A DNA stretch of 64,000 nucleotides from JANSWP01 sp041941305 (GCA_041941305.1 JBGTQJ010000029.1:1-64000), one strand, 5' to 3'. Shown: positions 1 to 8,655, numbered from the stretch's first letter. Notes: generated from the sequence alone by a model not told the origin. Numbers and translations are program-made.

Positions 1-2151
1 ACCAATCCAAACTCAGGAACCTGGGACTGGACCGGACCCAATAGCTTTAATCAAGGGGGACAAATGACCAGCCTTGATGATGTAACGACTGCTGCAGCTG
101 GAATTTATACAGCAACGCTCACAGATGATAATGGATGTGTAAACTCTGAATTAATAGAAGTAGCGATCAATGCAGCTCCAACTGTGCAAGTTTCTGCCAA
201 TCTAAATCCAATTAGTGTTGGAAATGATTTGACTCTAAGTGAAACTGCAGGAGATGCGATTAGCTGGTCTTGGGAAGGACCCAATGGACCACTTGCAGAT
301 ATGACTAGTTCTCCAACAATCTCCGGAATCACACCAGCAGATGAAGGAATTTATTCAGTCACCATCACCAGTGCAGAAGGCTGTACGGAAATTGCAACCA
401 TCGATATTCAGGTTATTGATATTGTGGTTTCAGTTAGTGCAAACGACCCAGCATGTGAAGGTGGTACACTGGAGTTAATGGAAACTGGAGGCTCTGCAAG
501 CATGTGGAACTGGTCTGGACCCAACGCTTACACAGCTACAGACCAAAATCCAATCAGAGCTAATCTGACACTTGGTGATGCAGGAACTTACTACGTAACT
601 GTCACAGATGGACTCGGCAATACCAATACAGATTCTGTTACAGTAATTATTAATCCACAGCCCAATATCAACATTGTAGCTTCCACTCAGCTATGTGAAA
701 ATGAAGTGATAAACTTGGAAGAAAATGCAGGGGATGCAGCTCAGTGGAACTGGATGGGACCCAACTTCTCAGGAAGCAATTCTATTGAAGTTATTGACCC
801 AGCTACCACGCTTGATGGAGGGGATTATTTTCTCACAATTACTGATGCCATTGGCTGTACAAATGAAGGAGGTGTCAATATCATCGTTGACCCGGCACCA
901 GACATCAACCTCACTTCCAATGCTCCACTTTGTGAAGGAGGTACACTTGAGCTCACTGAATCTGGAGGACAAGCAGCCACGTGGACCTGGGATGACCCTC
1001 AAAGTCTTGGACTCTCAGGTGATAATCCAACTATTGATGATGTAACACTTGCAAATGATGGAACGTATGCAGTCACCATTACAAGCTCTATCAATACATG
1101 TACTTCAGAAGCAACACTTGATGTAACGGTCTACCAAAGACCGACCATCTCCTTCCAAACCAATGCTCCAGCTGGAGCGGGCATCTGTGAAGGAGAAACA
1201 CTGCAAATCAATGAAAATGGAGGACTGGCTTCCACTTGGAACTGGACAGGACCAAGCTTTGCTTCCTCTTTCCAAAATAATGATATCGTCAATGCGACAT
1301 CTGATTTGACAGGAACTTACTACCTAAGCATTGAAGATGCCAATGCTTGTACCAATCAGGATTCTATCGATATAGAAGTGAATGCAACGCCCAATATTGA
1401 GATCATATCTTCTTCTCCTGTTTGTGATGGAGAAGACCTCGAGCTTAATGAAGCAGGAGGAGATGCGGTTAGTTGGTCATGGACAGGACCTAATTTTGCT
1501 TCTAACGAGCAAGACCCGGTTATTGACAATGCTGACTTTGAAGTGGGGACTTATGCACTCACCATCATAGATGGAAACTCCTGTACAAATGAAGCAAGTA
1601 TAGAAACCTCAATAGCTTCCGGAGCTGATTTTGAATCGAAGTTTTTGATTAATCAATTAGCTTGTGTTGGAGATACCGTACACTTTATTGACATCTCCGC
1701 AACTGCCGATTCGACCCTTACAGGCTTCCTTTGGGATTTTGGTGATGGAACAACTTCTACGGAAAGAGATCCGACCCATATTTACGATACGCCTGGAGAT
1801 TATGAAGTGAGTGTAGTTGCTTTTTCAAGCCAATGTCCAAATGTTTCTATTACGAAGACCATTACGATTGAGAACTGTAGAAGGACAAATGACCCGAATG
1901 CAGTATTTGGCTCTGTATTACTGACGCCAAATATCAATGATGGAAACTTCAAGCTTGAAGTTGAGTTACAAGCCAAATTGGATTTGAATATTGAAATTTA
2001 TTCGGTCACTGGTATTTTAGTTCAAGAGTACAAAGAAAAAGAGGTGACTCAACTTGAAAAGATGTTTTACATTGCAGAAGAAGGAACCTATTTTATGTAT
2101 TTAAAAGCACAAGAGGGATTTGAGATGTTGAGAATTATGGTGTTTAAATGA
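1..2151 (+). CDS. Secreted Ig-like/PKD repeat adhesin, C-terminal part, T9SS substrate
   Basis: The reading frame is open from base 1, so the N-terminus lies outside the window; the ATG at 64 is internal. About seven units of roughly 85 residues each carry a W-x-W-x-G-P motif (TWDWTGPN, SWSWEGPN, MWNWSGPN and so on) and a late Gly-Thr-Tyr strand, as in Ig-like repeats of Bacteroidota surface proteins. A PKD domain follows (FLWDFGDGTTS ... HIYDTPGDYEV, about bases 1720-1830). The last 80 residues look like a type A T9SS sorting domain (TPNINDGNF ... EIYSVTG). Expected to be exported by T9SS and held on the cell surface or released. No enzymatic domain is visible, so adhesion or a structural role is inferred only. 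Confidence 0.85.
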   Translation, partial: TNPNSGTWDWTGPNSFNQGGQMTSLDDVTTAAAGIYTATLTDDNGCVNSELIEVAINAAPTVQVSANLNPISVGNDLTLSETAGDAISWSWEGPNGPLADMTSSPTISGITPADEGIYSVTITSAEGCTEIATIDIQVIDIVVSVSANDPACEGGTLELMETGGSASMWNWSGPNAYTATDQNPIRANLTLGDAGTYYVTVTDGLGNTNTDSVTVIINPQPNINIVASTQLCENEVINLEENAGDAAQWNWMGPNFSGSNSIEVIDPATTLDGGDYFLTITDAIGCTNEGGVNIIVDPAPDINLTSNAPLCEGGTLELTESGGQAATWTWDDPQSLGLSGDNPTIDDVTLANDGTYAVTITSSINTCTSEATLDVTVYQRPTISFQTNAPAGAGICEGETLQINENGGLASTWNWTGPSFASSFQNNDIVNATSDLTGTYYLSIEDANACTNQDSIDIEVNATPNIEIISSSPVCDGEDLELNEAGGDAVSWSWTGPNFASNEQDPVIDNADFEVGTYALTIIDGNSCTNEASIETSIASGADFESKFLINQLACVGDTVHFIDISATADSTLTGFLWDFGDGTTSTERDPTHIYDTPGDYEVSVVAFSSQCPNVSITKTITIENCRRTNDPNAVFGSVLLTPNINDGNFKLEVELQAKLDLNIEIYSVTGILVQEYKEKEVTQLEKMFYIAEEGTYFMYLKAQEGFEMLRIMVFK

Positions 2152-2381
2152 TCATTAGAAAATATGATTAGCAATTCAAATTGCTAGTAATTATATCGCC
2201 AACTTTTATAGCTCTAAGGAAGGATTCCAAAAGGTATTCAAGAAGACAACTGCTTTCCTGATGGAACCTTTTATGAGCTAAGTTTTCTGATAAACTAAAA
2301 ATGACAATTCCATGATTATCTTTATTTTGATTAAATCCAAATAAGAATTACATTTGCGGCTAAATCCAGATAAATAGCCCA

Positions 2382-2546
2382 ATGAGAAGCATTAAAAGCA
2401 AAAACTCACCAATTATCAATCCATCAGCAGAGATTCGTTTACCATTTGCTTTACCTATTGTAGAAGGTAAAAAATTAAAAAAGAAATGTTGCAAAAAATA
2501 TAAAAAGAGCAAACGTTGCAAGCGCTGTCCGGGGAGAAAAGACTAG
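2382..2546 (+). CDS. Small Cys/Lys-rich protein (54 aa)
   Basis: An ATG-initiated 54-codon frame lies alone between the adhesin and topA. The first 30 residues are ordinary (MRSIKSKNSPIINPSAEIRL start) and the C-terminus is very basic with paired cysteines: KKKCCKKYKKSKRCKRCPG. Four Cys in a CC-x8-C-x2-C arrangement within a poly-Lys tail suggests a small metal- or nucleic-acid-binding protein, but no family is recognised with certainty. Similar KKCCKKY/KRCKxCP tails are, from memory, seen in small unannotated Bacteroidota proteins. No clear Shine-Dalgarno, which is normal for this phylum. Confidence 0.55.
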   Translation: MRSIKSKNSPIINPSAEIRLPFALPIVEGKKLKKKCCKKYKKSKRCKRCPGRKD

Positions 2547-2652
2547 CCAATTTGTCGTTTGATATAGGCAAAAAGCAGTATAAATATCAAGTTTTCCACA
2601 TATAAAAGTTTGAACTTTGATTCAACTTCCTACCCACATTTCCCAAAATTTT

Positions 2653-2660
2653 TACTTTTG
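2653..2660 (+). promoter_or_regulatory. -7 promoter element of topA (TACTTTTG)
   Basis: TACTTTTG matches the Bacteroidota -7 consensus TAnnTTTG. It lies about 100 bases before the topA ATG, giving a leader of roughly 95 nt that contains the inverted repeat at 2675-2744. No TTG/TTTG was seen at the ideal -33 spacing (nearest TTTG at 2616-2619 is too far), so this is a half-supported promoter. Confidence 0.45.
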
Positions 2661-2674
2661 CGATTCTAAAAAAA

Positions 2675-2744
2675 GTTCTGGGTTGTGAGTCCCCTGTTTC
2701 CAATCAGGTAAAAAATAGGGAACTCAGAACCAGGAACCAGGAAC
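2675..2744. repeat. Word-built inverted repeat in the topA leader
   Basis: The left arm (GTTCTGGGTTGTGAGTCCC, 2675-2693) pairs imperfectly with the right arm, which is built from the repeated word AGGAACC / GGAACTC (2718-2744). About 17 of 20 positions pair if small gaps are allowed. It sits between the putative topA promoter and start codon, so it would be transcribed as a leader hairpin. It resembles the other word-built palindromes in this window. Confidence 0.5.
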
Positions 2745-2760
2745 TCAAAAAGGTAATCTC

Positions 2761-5286
2761 ATGCCAAAGAACCTCTTAATAGTAGAGTCGCCGGCAAAAG
2801 CTAAGACCATAGAAAAATATTTAGGCAAAGATTTTAAGGTGAAATCCAGTATGGGACATGTGCGGGATTTGCCTAAAAATGATACTGCGGTTGATATCAC
2901 CAATAATTTTAAGCCCATATATGTGGTCTCTCCCGAGAAGAAAAGAGTCGTCAAAGATTTAAAGGATTGGGTGAAAAAAGTGGAAGAAGTATGGCTTGCA
3001 ACGGATGAGGATCGTGAAGGAGAAGCTATTTCCTGGCATCTATGTGAAGTATTGGGATTAGATGAAAAAAGTACCAAACGTATTGTATTTCACGAGATTA
3101 CCAAACCTGCCATACAAAAGGCAGTTCAAAATCCAAGAAATTTAGATCGCAATCTGGTGGATGCTCAGCAAGCCAGGAGAATATTAGACCGCCTAGTAGG
3201 ATTTGAGCTTTCAGAACTATTGTGGAAAAAAGTAAAAGGCAAATTGTCTGCAGGAAGGGTCCAGTCTGTGGCTGTTCGGTTGATAGTTGAAAGAGAACGA
3301 GCAATTCAAGGATTTGAAAGCACTCCTTTTTACAAGATTTCAGCCATTTTTGATGTCAAAAATAAAGAAGGCAAGGTTGTTCAATTGAAAGCAGAATTGC
3401 CAACGAAATACAACTCTGAAAAGGATGCTGAAGCTTTTCTAACCAAATGCATCAATGCTGATTTCAAAATTGATGATATACAGGTTCGACCAACGAAAAG
3501 AAAACCACCTGCTCCATTTACAACTTCCACTTTACAACAGGAAGCCAGCAGGAAAATGGGCTATTCAGTAAAGCGAACCATGATGATCGCCCAAAAATTG
3601 TACGAGGCTGGACATATTACCTATATGCGTACCGATTCTGTCAATTTGAGTGAAACTGCTTTGGCAGCAATTGCCCAAGAGATTGAGACAAGTTTTGGAA
3701 AGGAATATGTGAAAACCCGGAGATATAAAGGAAAAAATTCAAATGCCCAGGAGGCGCATGAAGCTATACGTCCTACTTATGTTGAAAGACAACAAGTTAG
3801 CCAAAAAAGAGAGGAGCAACGATTGTACGAATTAATTTGGAAACGAACAATGGCCTGCCAGATGGCTGAAGCGCAGTTAGAAAAAACTACAGTGAAAATA
3901 GGGATCTCAACTATAAGAGATGCACATTTGAATGCAGTAGGGGAGGTTTTAAAATTTGATGGCTTCCTAAAAGTATATATTGAAGGAAAGGACGATGATA
4001 GCGAAGAGGAAGCAAAGGGAATTTTACCTCCTTTGAAAGTTGGTCAAATATTGGATTTGAATGAAATGACGGCCATGGAACGATTCACCAGAGCTCCGGC
4101 AAGGTATACAGAGGCGAGTTTGGTGAGTAAATTGGAAGAGCTAGGAATCGGAAGACCATCTACCTATGCTCCGACAATAAGTAAAATTATGGAAGAAAAT
4201 CGTGGTTATGTCATTAAGGAGAGTAGGGATGGAGTAGAACGAGCGTTCACAACTTTTACATTAAAGAAAGGAGTGGTCAATAAGAAAATGAGTAAGGAAA
4301 GGACGGGAGTCATCAAGAACCGTTTATTCCCAACTGATATGGGGATGGTCGTGACGGATTTTCTGAAAGAGAATTTTGATAAAATCATGGAGTATGGCTT
4401 TACCGCCGGGATTGAGGAGAAATTTGATGAAATAGCTGCTGGTGGAAAGGCATGGGAGAAAATGCTTGAAGACTTTTACCCGGAATTTCATGAAACAGTG
4501 CAAAAAACATTGGAGAAATCCGGACGAGCGACAGGTGAGCGAATCCTGGGGAAAGACCCCGAATCAGGAAAGACTGTTCTGGTACGAATGTCCAGATTTG
4601 GTCGTCCTTTGGTTCAAATTGGAGCAAAAGATGAATTGCAGGAGGATGAAAAACCAAAATTTGCCAACCTGAGCCCAGGGCAATCCATAGAGACAATTAC
4701 TTTTGAAGATGCAATGGATTTGTTCCAATTGCCTCGTGATTTGGAACCTTACAAAGGTAAACCAGTGTCCATCGCAAGTGGTCGTTTTGGACCCTATATC
4801 AAATATGGAGACAAGTTTGTTTCTATCCCTCGAAATGAAGATCCACTTTCGCTGTCTTATACGCGGGCAGTTGAATTAATTGATGAAAAAGAAAAAGCAG
4901 ATGCACCTGTGGGAACCTATAAAGGCATTCCTTATACAAAAGGAAAAGGTCGTTTTGGACCCTTCCTAAAATGGAATGATTTGTTTGTCAATGTCCCCAA
5001 AAGGTATAATTTTGATGCCTTGACTCCAGAAGAGGCTCACGAGCTGATTGCGGCAAAAATTGAAAAGGAAGCCAACCGATACATTCACAAATGGGATGAT
5101 TTGCAATTATCTGTAGAAAATGGAAGATGGGGACCCTTCATCCGTCACAAAAAGAAAAACTATAAGATTCCCAAAATCAATGGTGAAAAAGTCACTTCAG
5201 AAGGTGCAAAGGATTTGACTTTAGAAGATGTGAAAAAGATAGTTGAGGATGAGAATCCAGGCGCTTTTGGGAAAAAGAAGAAATAG
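2761..5286 (+). CDS. topA: DNA topoisomerase I (type IA)
   Basis: Relaxes negatively supercoiled DNA by single-strand passage. The N-terminal TOPRIM domain is clear (LIVESPAKAKTIEKYLG at 6-22; TDEDREGEAIS at 81-91), and the catalytic tyrosine is Y288 in ITYMRTDSVN. Residues 660-830 hold three C-terminal repeat modules of the type GRFGPYIKYGDKF / GRFGPFLKWNDLF / GRWGPFIRHKKKN in place of the four-cysteine zinc fingers of E. coli TopA, the usual arrangement in Bacteroidota. At 841 aa it is full length. It stands alone as a transcription unit, with a convergent gene downstream across a large inverted repeat. Confidence 0.97.
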   Translation: MPKNLLIVESPAKAKTIEKYLGKDFKVKSSMGHVRDLPKNDTAVDITNNFKPIYVVSPEKKRVVKDLKDWVKKVEEVWLATDEDREGEAISWHLCEVLGLDEKSTKRIVFHEITKPAIQKAVQNPRNLDRNLVDAQQARRILDRLVGFELSELLWKKVKGKLSAGRVQSVAVRLIVERERAIQGFESTPFYKISAIFDVKNKEGKVVQLKAELPTKYNSEKDAEAFLTKCINADFKIDDIQVRPTKRKPPAPFTTSTLQQEASRKMGYSVKRTMMIAQKLYEAGHITYMRTDSVNLSETALAAIAQEIETSFGKEYVKTRRYKGKNSNAQEAHEAIRPTYVERQQVSQKREEQRLYELIWKRTMACQMAEAQLEKTTVKIGISTIRDAHLNAVGEVLKFDGFLKVYIEGKDDDSEEEAKGILPPLKVGQILDLNEMTAMERFTRAPARYTEASLVSKLEELGIGRPSTYAPTISKIMEENRGYVIKESRDGVERAFTTFTLKKGVVNKKMSKERTGVIKNRLFPTDMGMVVTDFLKENFDKIMEYGFTAGIEEKFDEIAAGGKAWEKMLEDFYPEFHETVQKTLEKSGRATGERILGKDPESGKTVLVRMSRFGRPLVQIGAKDELQEDEKPKFANLSPGQSIETITFEDAMDLFQLPRDLEPYKGKPVSIASGRFGPYIKYGDKFVSIPRNEDPLSLSYTRAVELIDEKEKADAPVGTYKGIPYTKGKGRFGPFLKWNDLFVNVPKRYNFDALTPEEAHELIAAKIEKEANRYIHKWDDLQLSVENGRWGPFIRHKKKNYKIPKINGEKVTSEGAKDLTLEDVKKIVEDENPGAFGKKKK

Positions 5287-5323
5287 ATTTTTTTCAAAAA
5301 ATCATGCATTATCCCCCCCAAAG

Positions 5324-5544
5324 GCAGGAGTGATTGGTTCTATGAAATGAAGTCAAAATGCCCCGAAGGGATGCCCTTGGCATAAAATGATAAATGTAAA
5401 AGTAAGGGATGATAAATGTAAAAGTCAAAAGTAAGACATCCTTTAAGGATTTGATTCTTAGGCATTTAGTAATATGGTGCACTTTTACATTTTACATTTA
5501 TCATTTTGACTTTTACATTTAAAATTAGAACCAATCACCCCTGC
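5324..5544. repeat. Palindromic word element, copy A (19-bp ends GCAGGRGTGATTGGTTCTA)
   Basis: The ends GCAGGAGTGATTGGTTCTA (5324-5342) and its inverse TAGAACCAATCACCCCTGC (5526-5544) differ at one position. Inside, the left arm repeats the word GATAAATGTAAAAGT and ends with AAATGTAAAAGTCAAAA; the right arm holds the reverse complements of the same words in a different order. The centre contains short G/C-rich palindromes (ATGCCCCGAAGGGATGCCC). A second copy with the same ends is at 41873-42034. It lies between the converging 3' ends of topA and the small membrane protein gene, so a bidirectional terminator role is possible. Confidence 0.75.
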
Positions 5545-5568
5545 GCTCAAGGCATCACCTTAAAAATT

Positions 5569-5817
5569 TCAAAATTCCAATTTCTTCCTAAGGTACTCCA
5601 CCAACGCGACCAATGAAACAATCGCCCAAACTCCTTCCAGTACAATGAAAGGTATATATTTCATTAAAACAGATGCTAAACAAGCAAGTGAAGCACCGAT
5701 GAAGTTCAAGGTGATGTAACGAAGGTCATCTGTCTCCAACCTTTTGTTCAGATTCAAAAAATAGGCACTTAAAATCATGAAAACGCCTATAGAACCAATG
5801 ATGTCTATTTGTGTCAT
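5569..5817 (-). CDS. Small membrane protein, CBU_0592-like family
   Basis: 82 residues with three hydrophobic segments (IIGSIGVFMILSAYFLNL, LNFIGASLACLASVLM, FIVLEGVWAIVSLVALVEYL). The order of a first helix ending in a Tyr-x-Leu-Asn motif, a short polar stretch, and then two helices with a conserved Trp in the last matches the small CBU_0592-like / YgjV-type inner membrane proteins as remembered. No biochemical role is known. It converges on topA; its 3' end abuts the palindromic word element. Confidence 0.6.
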   Translation of the reverse strand: MTQIDIIGSIGVFMILSAYFLNLNKRLETDDLRYITLNFIGASLACLASVLMKYIPFIVLEGVWAIVSLVALVEYLRKKLEF

Positions 5818-5838
5818 TTTAAACTTCAGTTATTATTT

Positions 5839-5846
5839 TACTTTTG
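5839..5846 (+). promoter_or_regulatory. -7 promoter element (TACTTTTG) deciding the downstream start
   Basis: A full TAnnTTTG match. It ends only 3 bases before an ATG at 5850, so transcription would begin at or inside that codon. The next in-frame ATG at 5883 is therefore preferred for the downstream gene. No good -33 element was identified. Confidence 0.45.
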
Positions 5847-5882
5847 TAGATGTCAATTTTATTAAAAAAAAGAACAAAGAAA

Positions 5883-6347
5883 ATGATCTGGATAGTTTTG
5901 CTCCTCCTAATGATAATTACTTTTTGGCGAATGGGGCAATCAGACTGGCATTTGAAAAGGAATAAACACAACAAACTTCCTGAAGGAAAATTGACCCTGA
6001 TAAAAGACAAAGAATACAAGGATGAGGCAGGATTAATTTGGATACTCCAACCAGCGATTAAAAATAAATTTCACCAGCCTGATCATGAAATTGAGCCAGT
6101 AGAAAATCCTTACCCTAATGTTGAAGGGACAATTGTTCTGGATACCAAAAATCCCAATTTGAAATTTTTAAGTCCTATAGGAAAGTCTGCTTCTTTTGAA
6201 GCCATCCTACAACCTAATGGAGAATACTTGACACAAGGTGTAAAACAAGGAACCTATAATTATGGGCACCCAAGTGGATTGGTGAATACCCTTAAGCACG
6301 TTATTTATGATGTAATCCCTCATTTTATCAATTCCAAATACGAATAA
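5883..6347 (+). CDS. Hypothetical membrane-anchored protein
   Basis: Not recognised. 154 residues: one N-terminal hydrophobic segment (MIWIVLLLLMIITFW) followed by a soluble, presumably periplasmic domain of about 125 residues with no known motif (contains LPEGKLTLIKDKEYKDEAG and a C-terminal HVIYDVIPHFINSKYE). An upstream in-frame ATG at 5850 would add 11 basic residues, but it touches a likely -7 box. The gene is followed 27 bases later by the LRR protein gene on the same strand, so the two may be co-transcribed. Confidence 0.6.
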   Translation: MIWIVLLLLMIITFWRMGQSDWHLKRNKHNKLPEGKLTLIKDKEYKDEAGLIWILQPAIKNKFHQPDHEIEPVENPYPNVEGTIVLDTKNPNLKFLSPIGKSASFEAILQPNGEYLTQGVKQGTYNYGHPSGLVNTLKHVIYDVIPHFINSKYE

Positions 6348-6374
6348 CCTGCAAAGGGTCAGATACCCCATGTT

Positions 6375-7334
6375 ATGCTGAGCACAGAAGAAAAAAGTAT
6401 TCTCAATCTCATCAAATCAGCTGATGCTATTAATGTCAATCTTGCCATACAGCTCATAAAAGCCAACAGGAAGTATGCACATATTTTGATGCAATACAAA
6501 AACCTGTTTGAGTGGTTGGTTAAGCATAAGTTCCTCAAATACAGCGATACCACAGAGGAAAAAATAGCCCAAATCTCAAATTTGGACATGGCAGAATTCA
6601 TTCAGGATGATAGAAATAATCCGATTAAATTGCCGTCAAAGATTCTGAAAAGTATTCACCTGCTGTTCAAACTGCAGAAACTACAAATCATCAATCAAGG
6701 TATCAGCAGGTTGCCCGAAAGCATTGGAGAATTGGAACATTTACTGCATTTGAATTGCGAAGGCAACAAATTAGGAAAATTGCCAAAAGCAATAGCTCAG
6801 CTACAGCTATTAGGTGAACTTTTTTTGGGTAAAAACAGCTTTAAGGATTTTCCTATGGGTGTAATCAGCTTGAGAAACTTGAGAAGCTTATCCTTCGAAA
6901 AAAATCAATTAGTTCAACTTCCAAAAGAGATAGGTAATTTAAATCAATTGATCAGCCTGAATTTAATTGACAATTGTATAGATACCATTCCTGAAACGGT
7001 TGCCATGCTGGTCAACTTAACCGAATTGTCATTGCAGAAAAATGAACTATCAGTATTACCCGAAAACATTACACAGATAAAAAACTTAAGAGTGCTAAAT
7101 CTTCACAGCAATCTGTTGAAAACCTTACCCTCCAATATTCAAAATTTAACCAAGCTTGAAGAATTGTATTTGCAGGATAATAAAATCGAATATCTGCCTG
7201 CTGAAATCAATAAATTGGCAAACTTGAAATGGTTGGATTTAAGCAATAATCGAATTTCAATGAGCAAACTGCATTTGCTAAAGAAACGATTGCCAAATTG
7301 CAGAATAAAGGCAAGCCAAAGAAAAGTGTTATGA
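6375..7334 (+). CDS. Leucine-rich repeat protein (cytoplasmic type)
   Basis: 319 aa with no signal peptide. After an N-terminal helical region of about 100 residues (resembling a short all-alpha cap), about eight to nine LRRs of 23 residues run from about residue 105 to 305, of the type LPxxIGxLxxLxxLxLxxNxLxxLP (for example LPKEIGNLNQLISLNLIDNC, LPSNIQNLTKLEELYLQDN). This is the bacterial plant-intracellular-Ras-LRR class, usually a protein-binding scaffold. No ROC/COR GTPase, kinase or TIR domain is attached. It follows the small membrane-anchored protein gene closely. Its partner is unknown. Confidence 0.85.
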   Translation: MLSTEEKSILNLIKSADAINVNLAIQLIKANRKYAHILMQYKNLFEWLVKHKFLKYSDTTEEKIAQISNLDMAEFIQDDRNNPIKLPSKILKSIHLLFKLQKLQIINQGISRLPESIGELEHLLHLNCEGNKLGKLPKAIAQLQLLGELFLGKNSFKDFPMGVISLRNLRSLSFEKNQLVQLPKEIGNLNQLISLNLIDNCIDTIPETVAMLVNLTELSLQKNELSVLPENITQIKNLRVLNLHSNLLKTLPSNIQNLTKLEELYLQDNKIEYLPAEINKLANLKWLDLSNNRISMSKLHLLKKRLPNCRIKASQRKVL

Positions 7335-7347
7335 GGAAAGATTTTCT

Positions 7348-7433
7348 TCAAGGTCAAGGCCAAGTTCAAGATCAAGTCTTTGTTGTATTTGAACTTGACC
7401 TTAAACCTGGACTTAAACTTAAACTTAAACTTC
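7348..7433. repeat. Word-built inverted repeat (CAAGTTCAAG vocabulary)
   Basis: Left arm 7348-7377 is made of GTCAAG/CAAGTTCAAG words. Right arm 7388-7433 reads GAACTTGACCTTAAACC and then ACTTAA repeated (ACTTAAACTTAAACTT). The core AAGGCCAAGTTCAA pairs at 13 of 14 positions. It sits between the convergent LRR gene and the membrane protein gene at 7435, whose stop codon lies 1 base beyond it. Confidence 0.65.
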
Positions 7434-7434
7434 C

Positions 7435-7944
7435 TTAAAATATCACCCCAACCAAAACCCGTATGTTCACCCAAACGACAATGAATGTTACGATGTATAT
7501 GCAGATGCAAAAGATAAACTGAGCTACTACGACCAGGATTGCAAAGAATCTGATGATTCTGCCCCAGGGCGTTATTTGCTCTACTTTTACCCATATCCAT
7601 TTCCATCGGTAAACGATAACTTTAAAACAGATTCTCCTGATTCGGATGAGATAATAGGCACACCAAATACAAATGAAGATAAACAATGGAGGTTCCCAGC
7701 CAATAATTCCATCTCCGATGCCATTATTGACGAGGTCTGCCATTCTCGCCAGTGCATCTGCTTCAATTTTGATGAGATTCCCTATGTTCCTGGATACTAA
7801 GGTAAGTGCCCAAACAGCATATCCGGTTACGGTTAAATAACCAAAAGCTCTCAGGAACATGGTAAAGCTGGAATTTAATTCTGATTCCTTTGATAATTCA
7901 AAAGGATCGGTTTTTAATTGGTCATCACTTAGTCTTGATTCCAT
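7435..7944 (-). CDS. Hypothetical multi-pass membrane protein
   Basis: Not recognised. 169 residues. The N-terminal 30 residues are charged and cytoplasmic in character (DDQLKTDPFELSKESE), followed by a hydrophobic segment (AFGYLTVTGYAVWALTLVS), a polar stretch of about 35 residues, a second segment (PPLFIFICIWCAYYLI), a basic aromatic linker (FKVIVYRWKWIWVKVEQ) and a long C-terminal hydrophobic hairpin (FFAILVVVAQFIFCICIYIV). Four helices are likely. It is a lone gene on the minus strand; the next 440 bases upstream hold nothing recognisable. Confidence 0.55.
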   Translation of the reverse strand: MESRLSDDQLKTDPFELSKESELNSSFTMFLRAFGYLTVTGYAVWALTLVSRNIGNLIKIEADALARMADLVNNGIGDGIIGWEPPLFIFICIWCAYYLIRIRRICFKVIVYRWKWIWVKVEQITPWGRIIRFFAILVVVAQFIFCICIYIVTFIVVWVNIRVLVGVIF

Positions 7945-8385
7945 AATTAATTTAAATTGGTTAGTTCATAGACTCTTTTTAAGTAGTAATCAAGAATGTG
8001 AAACCTGAACATTTAGTCAGCAAGCAGCTTTCTCTACTATTGATCCCACGAGTTTTGCAATATTAAAAATTGGATACAAACAGATGTTTATGTATCAGTC
8101 CTCTACTTAGAAAGAAGTCTATGCCTATAGGAATAATAAGTTAATCCAGTTTGCTGATGCTGGATTTTGGTCTTTACTCGTCTTAAATATTAGTCTCTAA
8201 ATTTTCAGTGAAAAAACTGACTGGAAAAGGCAGCGTCGTAATTGTCGATCTATTGTTCCAAGCAAGTACGTTAAAAGGTTTTTGGCGTTTCAATCACACG
8301 CTTTGTAGGTAAGTAAAACAAACAGGGTCGTACGATTCAGTTTTGTTCGTGTAGTTCATCCTATTAACTTCAATGTATGTAACTA
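7945..8385. other. Intergenic stretch without a supported gene
   Basis: No frame longer than about 30 codons looks coding here. No RNA gene or strong hairpin was found. It may be decayed coding DNA, but nothing recognisable remains. Confidence 0.5.
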
Positions 8386-8548
8386 GAGCGTGTCTAAAAA
8401 ATCCTTTTGGATAAGAAAATCGGAGGTTTTGGGCTCTGGATGAGCGCGCTTTTGAGCTTCATAGCCATAGCTATGGGGCAAAAAAGGTGCGATATACAGG
8501 TTCCAAAAGATTCATTTTATTGCCAAAGGGGATTTTTCAGACACGCTC
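8386..8548. mobile_element. MITE-like element with GAGCGTGTC termini (163 bp)
   Basis: Terminal inverted repeats of about 25 bp: left starts GAGCGTGTCTAAAAAATCC and right, inverted, starts GAGCGTGTCTGAAAAATCCC, both continuing to TTTGG. The interior is 112 bp with a small palindrome (CATAGCCATAGCTATGG) and no transposase. A 62-codon frame at 8407 runs through it but is not gene-like. A lone related end is at 21128-21151, preceded by the same AACTA. Ends starting GAG(C/T)GTGTC resemble those of some DDE-type insertion sequences; the parent element is not in the window. Confidence 0.7.
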
Positions 8549-8614
8549 TTATTGTTAATCGCGTTTTTTTTCTATTAATTACCACCCTTGAGTAAAAATA
8601 GGCATAAATATTTT

Positions 8615-8655
8615 AATGCAAAAATGTAGCACGGCTATCCCGAGCCGCTGCATTA
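8615..8655. repeat. REP-like hairpin with CACGGCT core
   Basis: An outer palindrome AATGCA/TGCATT (8615-8620 and 8649-8654) encloses AGCACGGCTATCCCGAGCCG, a 5-bp CGGCT/AGCCG stem. The core AATGTA(G/C)CACGGCT is shared with the larger element at 18011-18099, indicating a dispersed repeat family. Confidence 0.5.

Noticed and set aside
5332..5544. CRISPR-like interpretation of the reiterated words
   Set aside because: Words are 13-20 bp, irregularly spaced, lacking unique spacers, and arranged as inverted not direct arrays; no cas genes.
8407..8595. 62-codon + strand frame with a possible start
   Set aside because: It runs through the MITE-like element and its inverted ends; composition is not protein-like.
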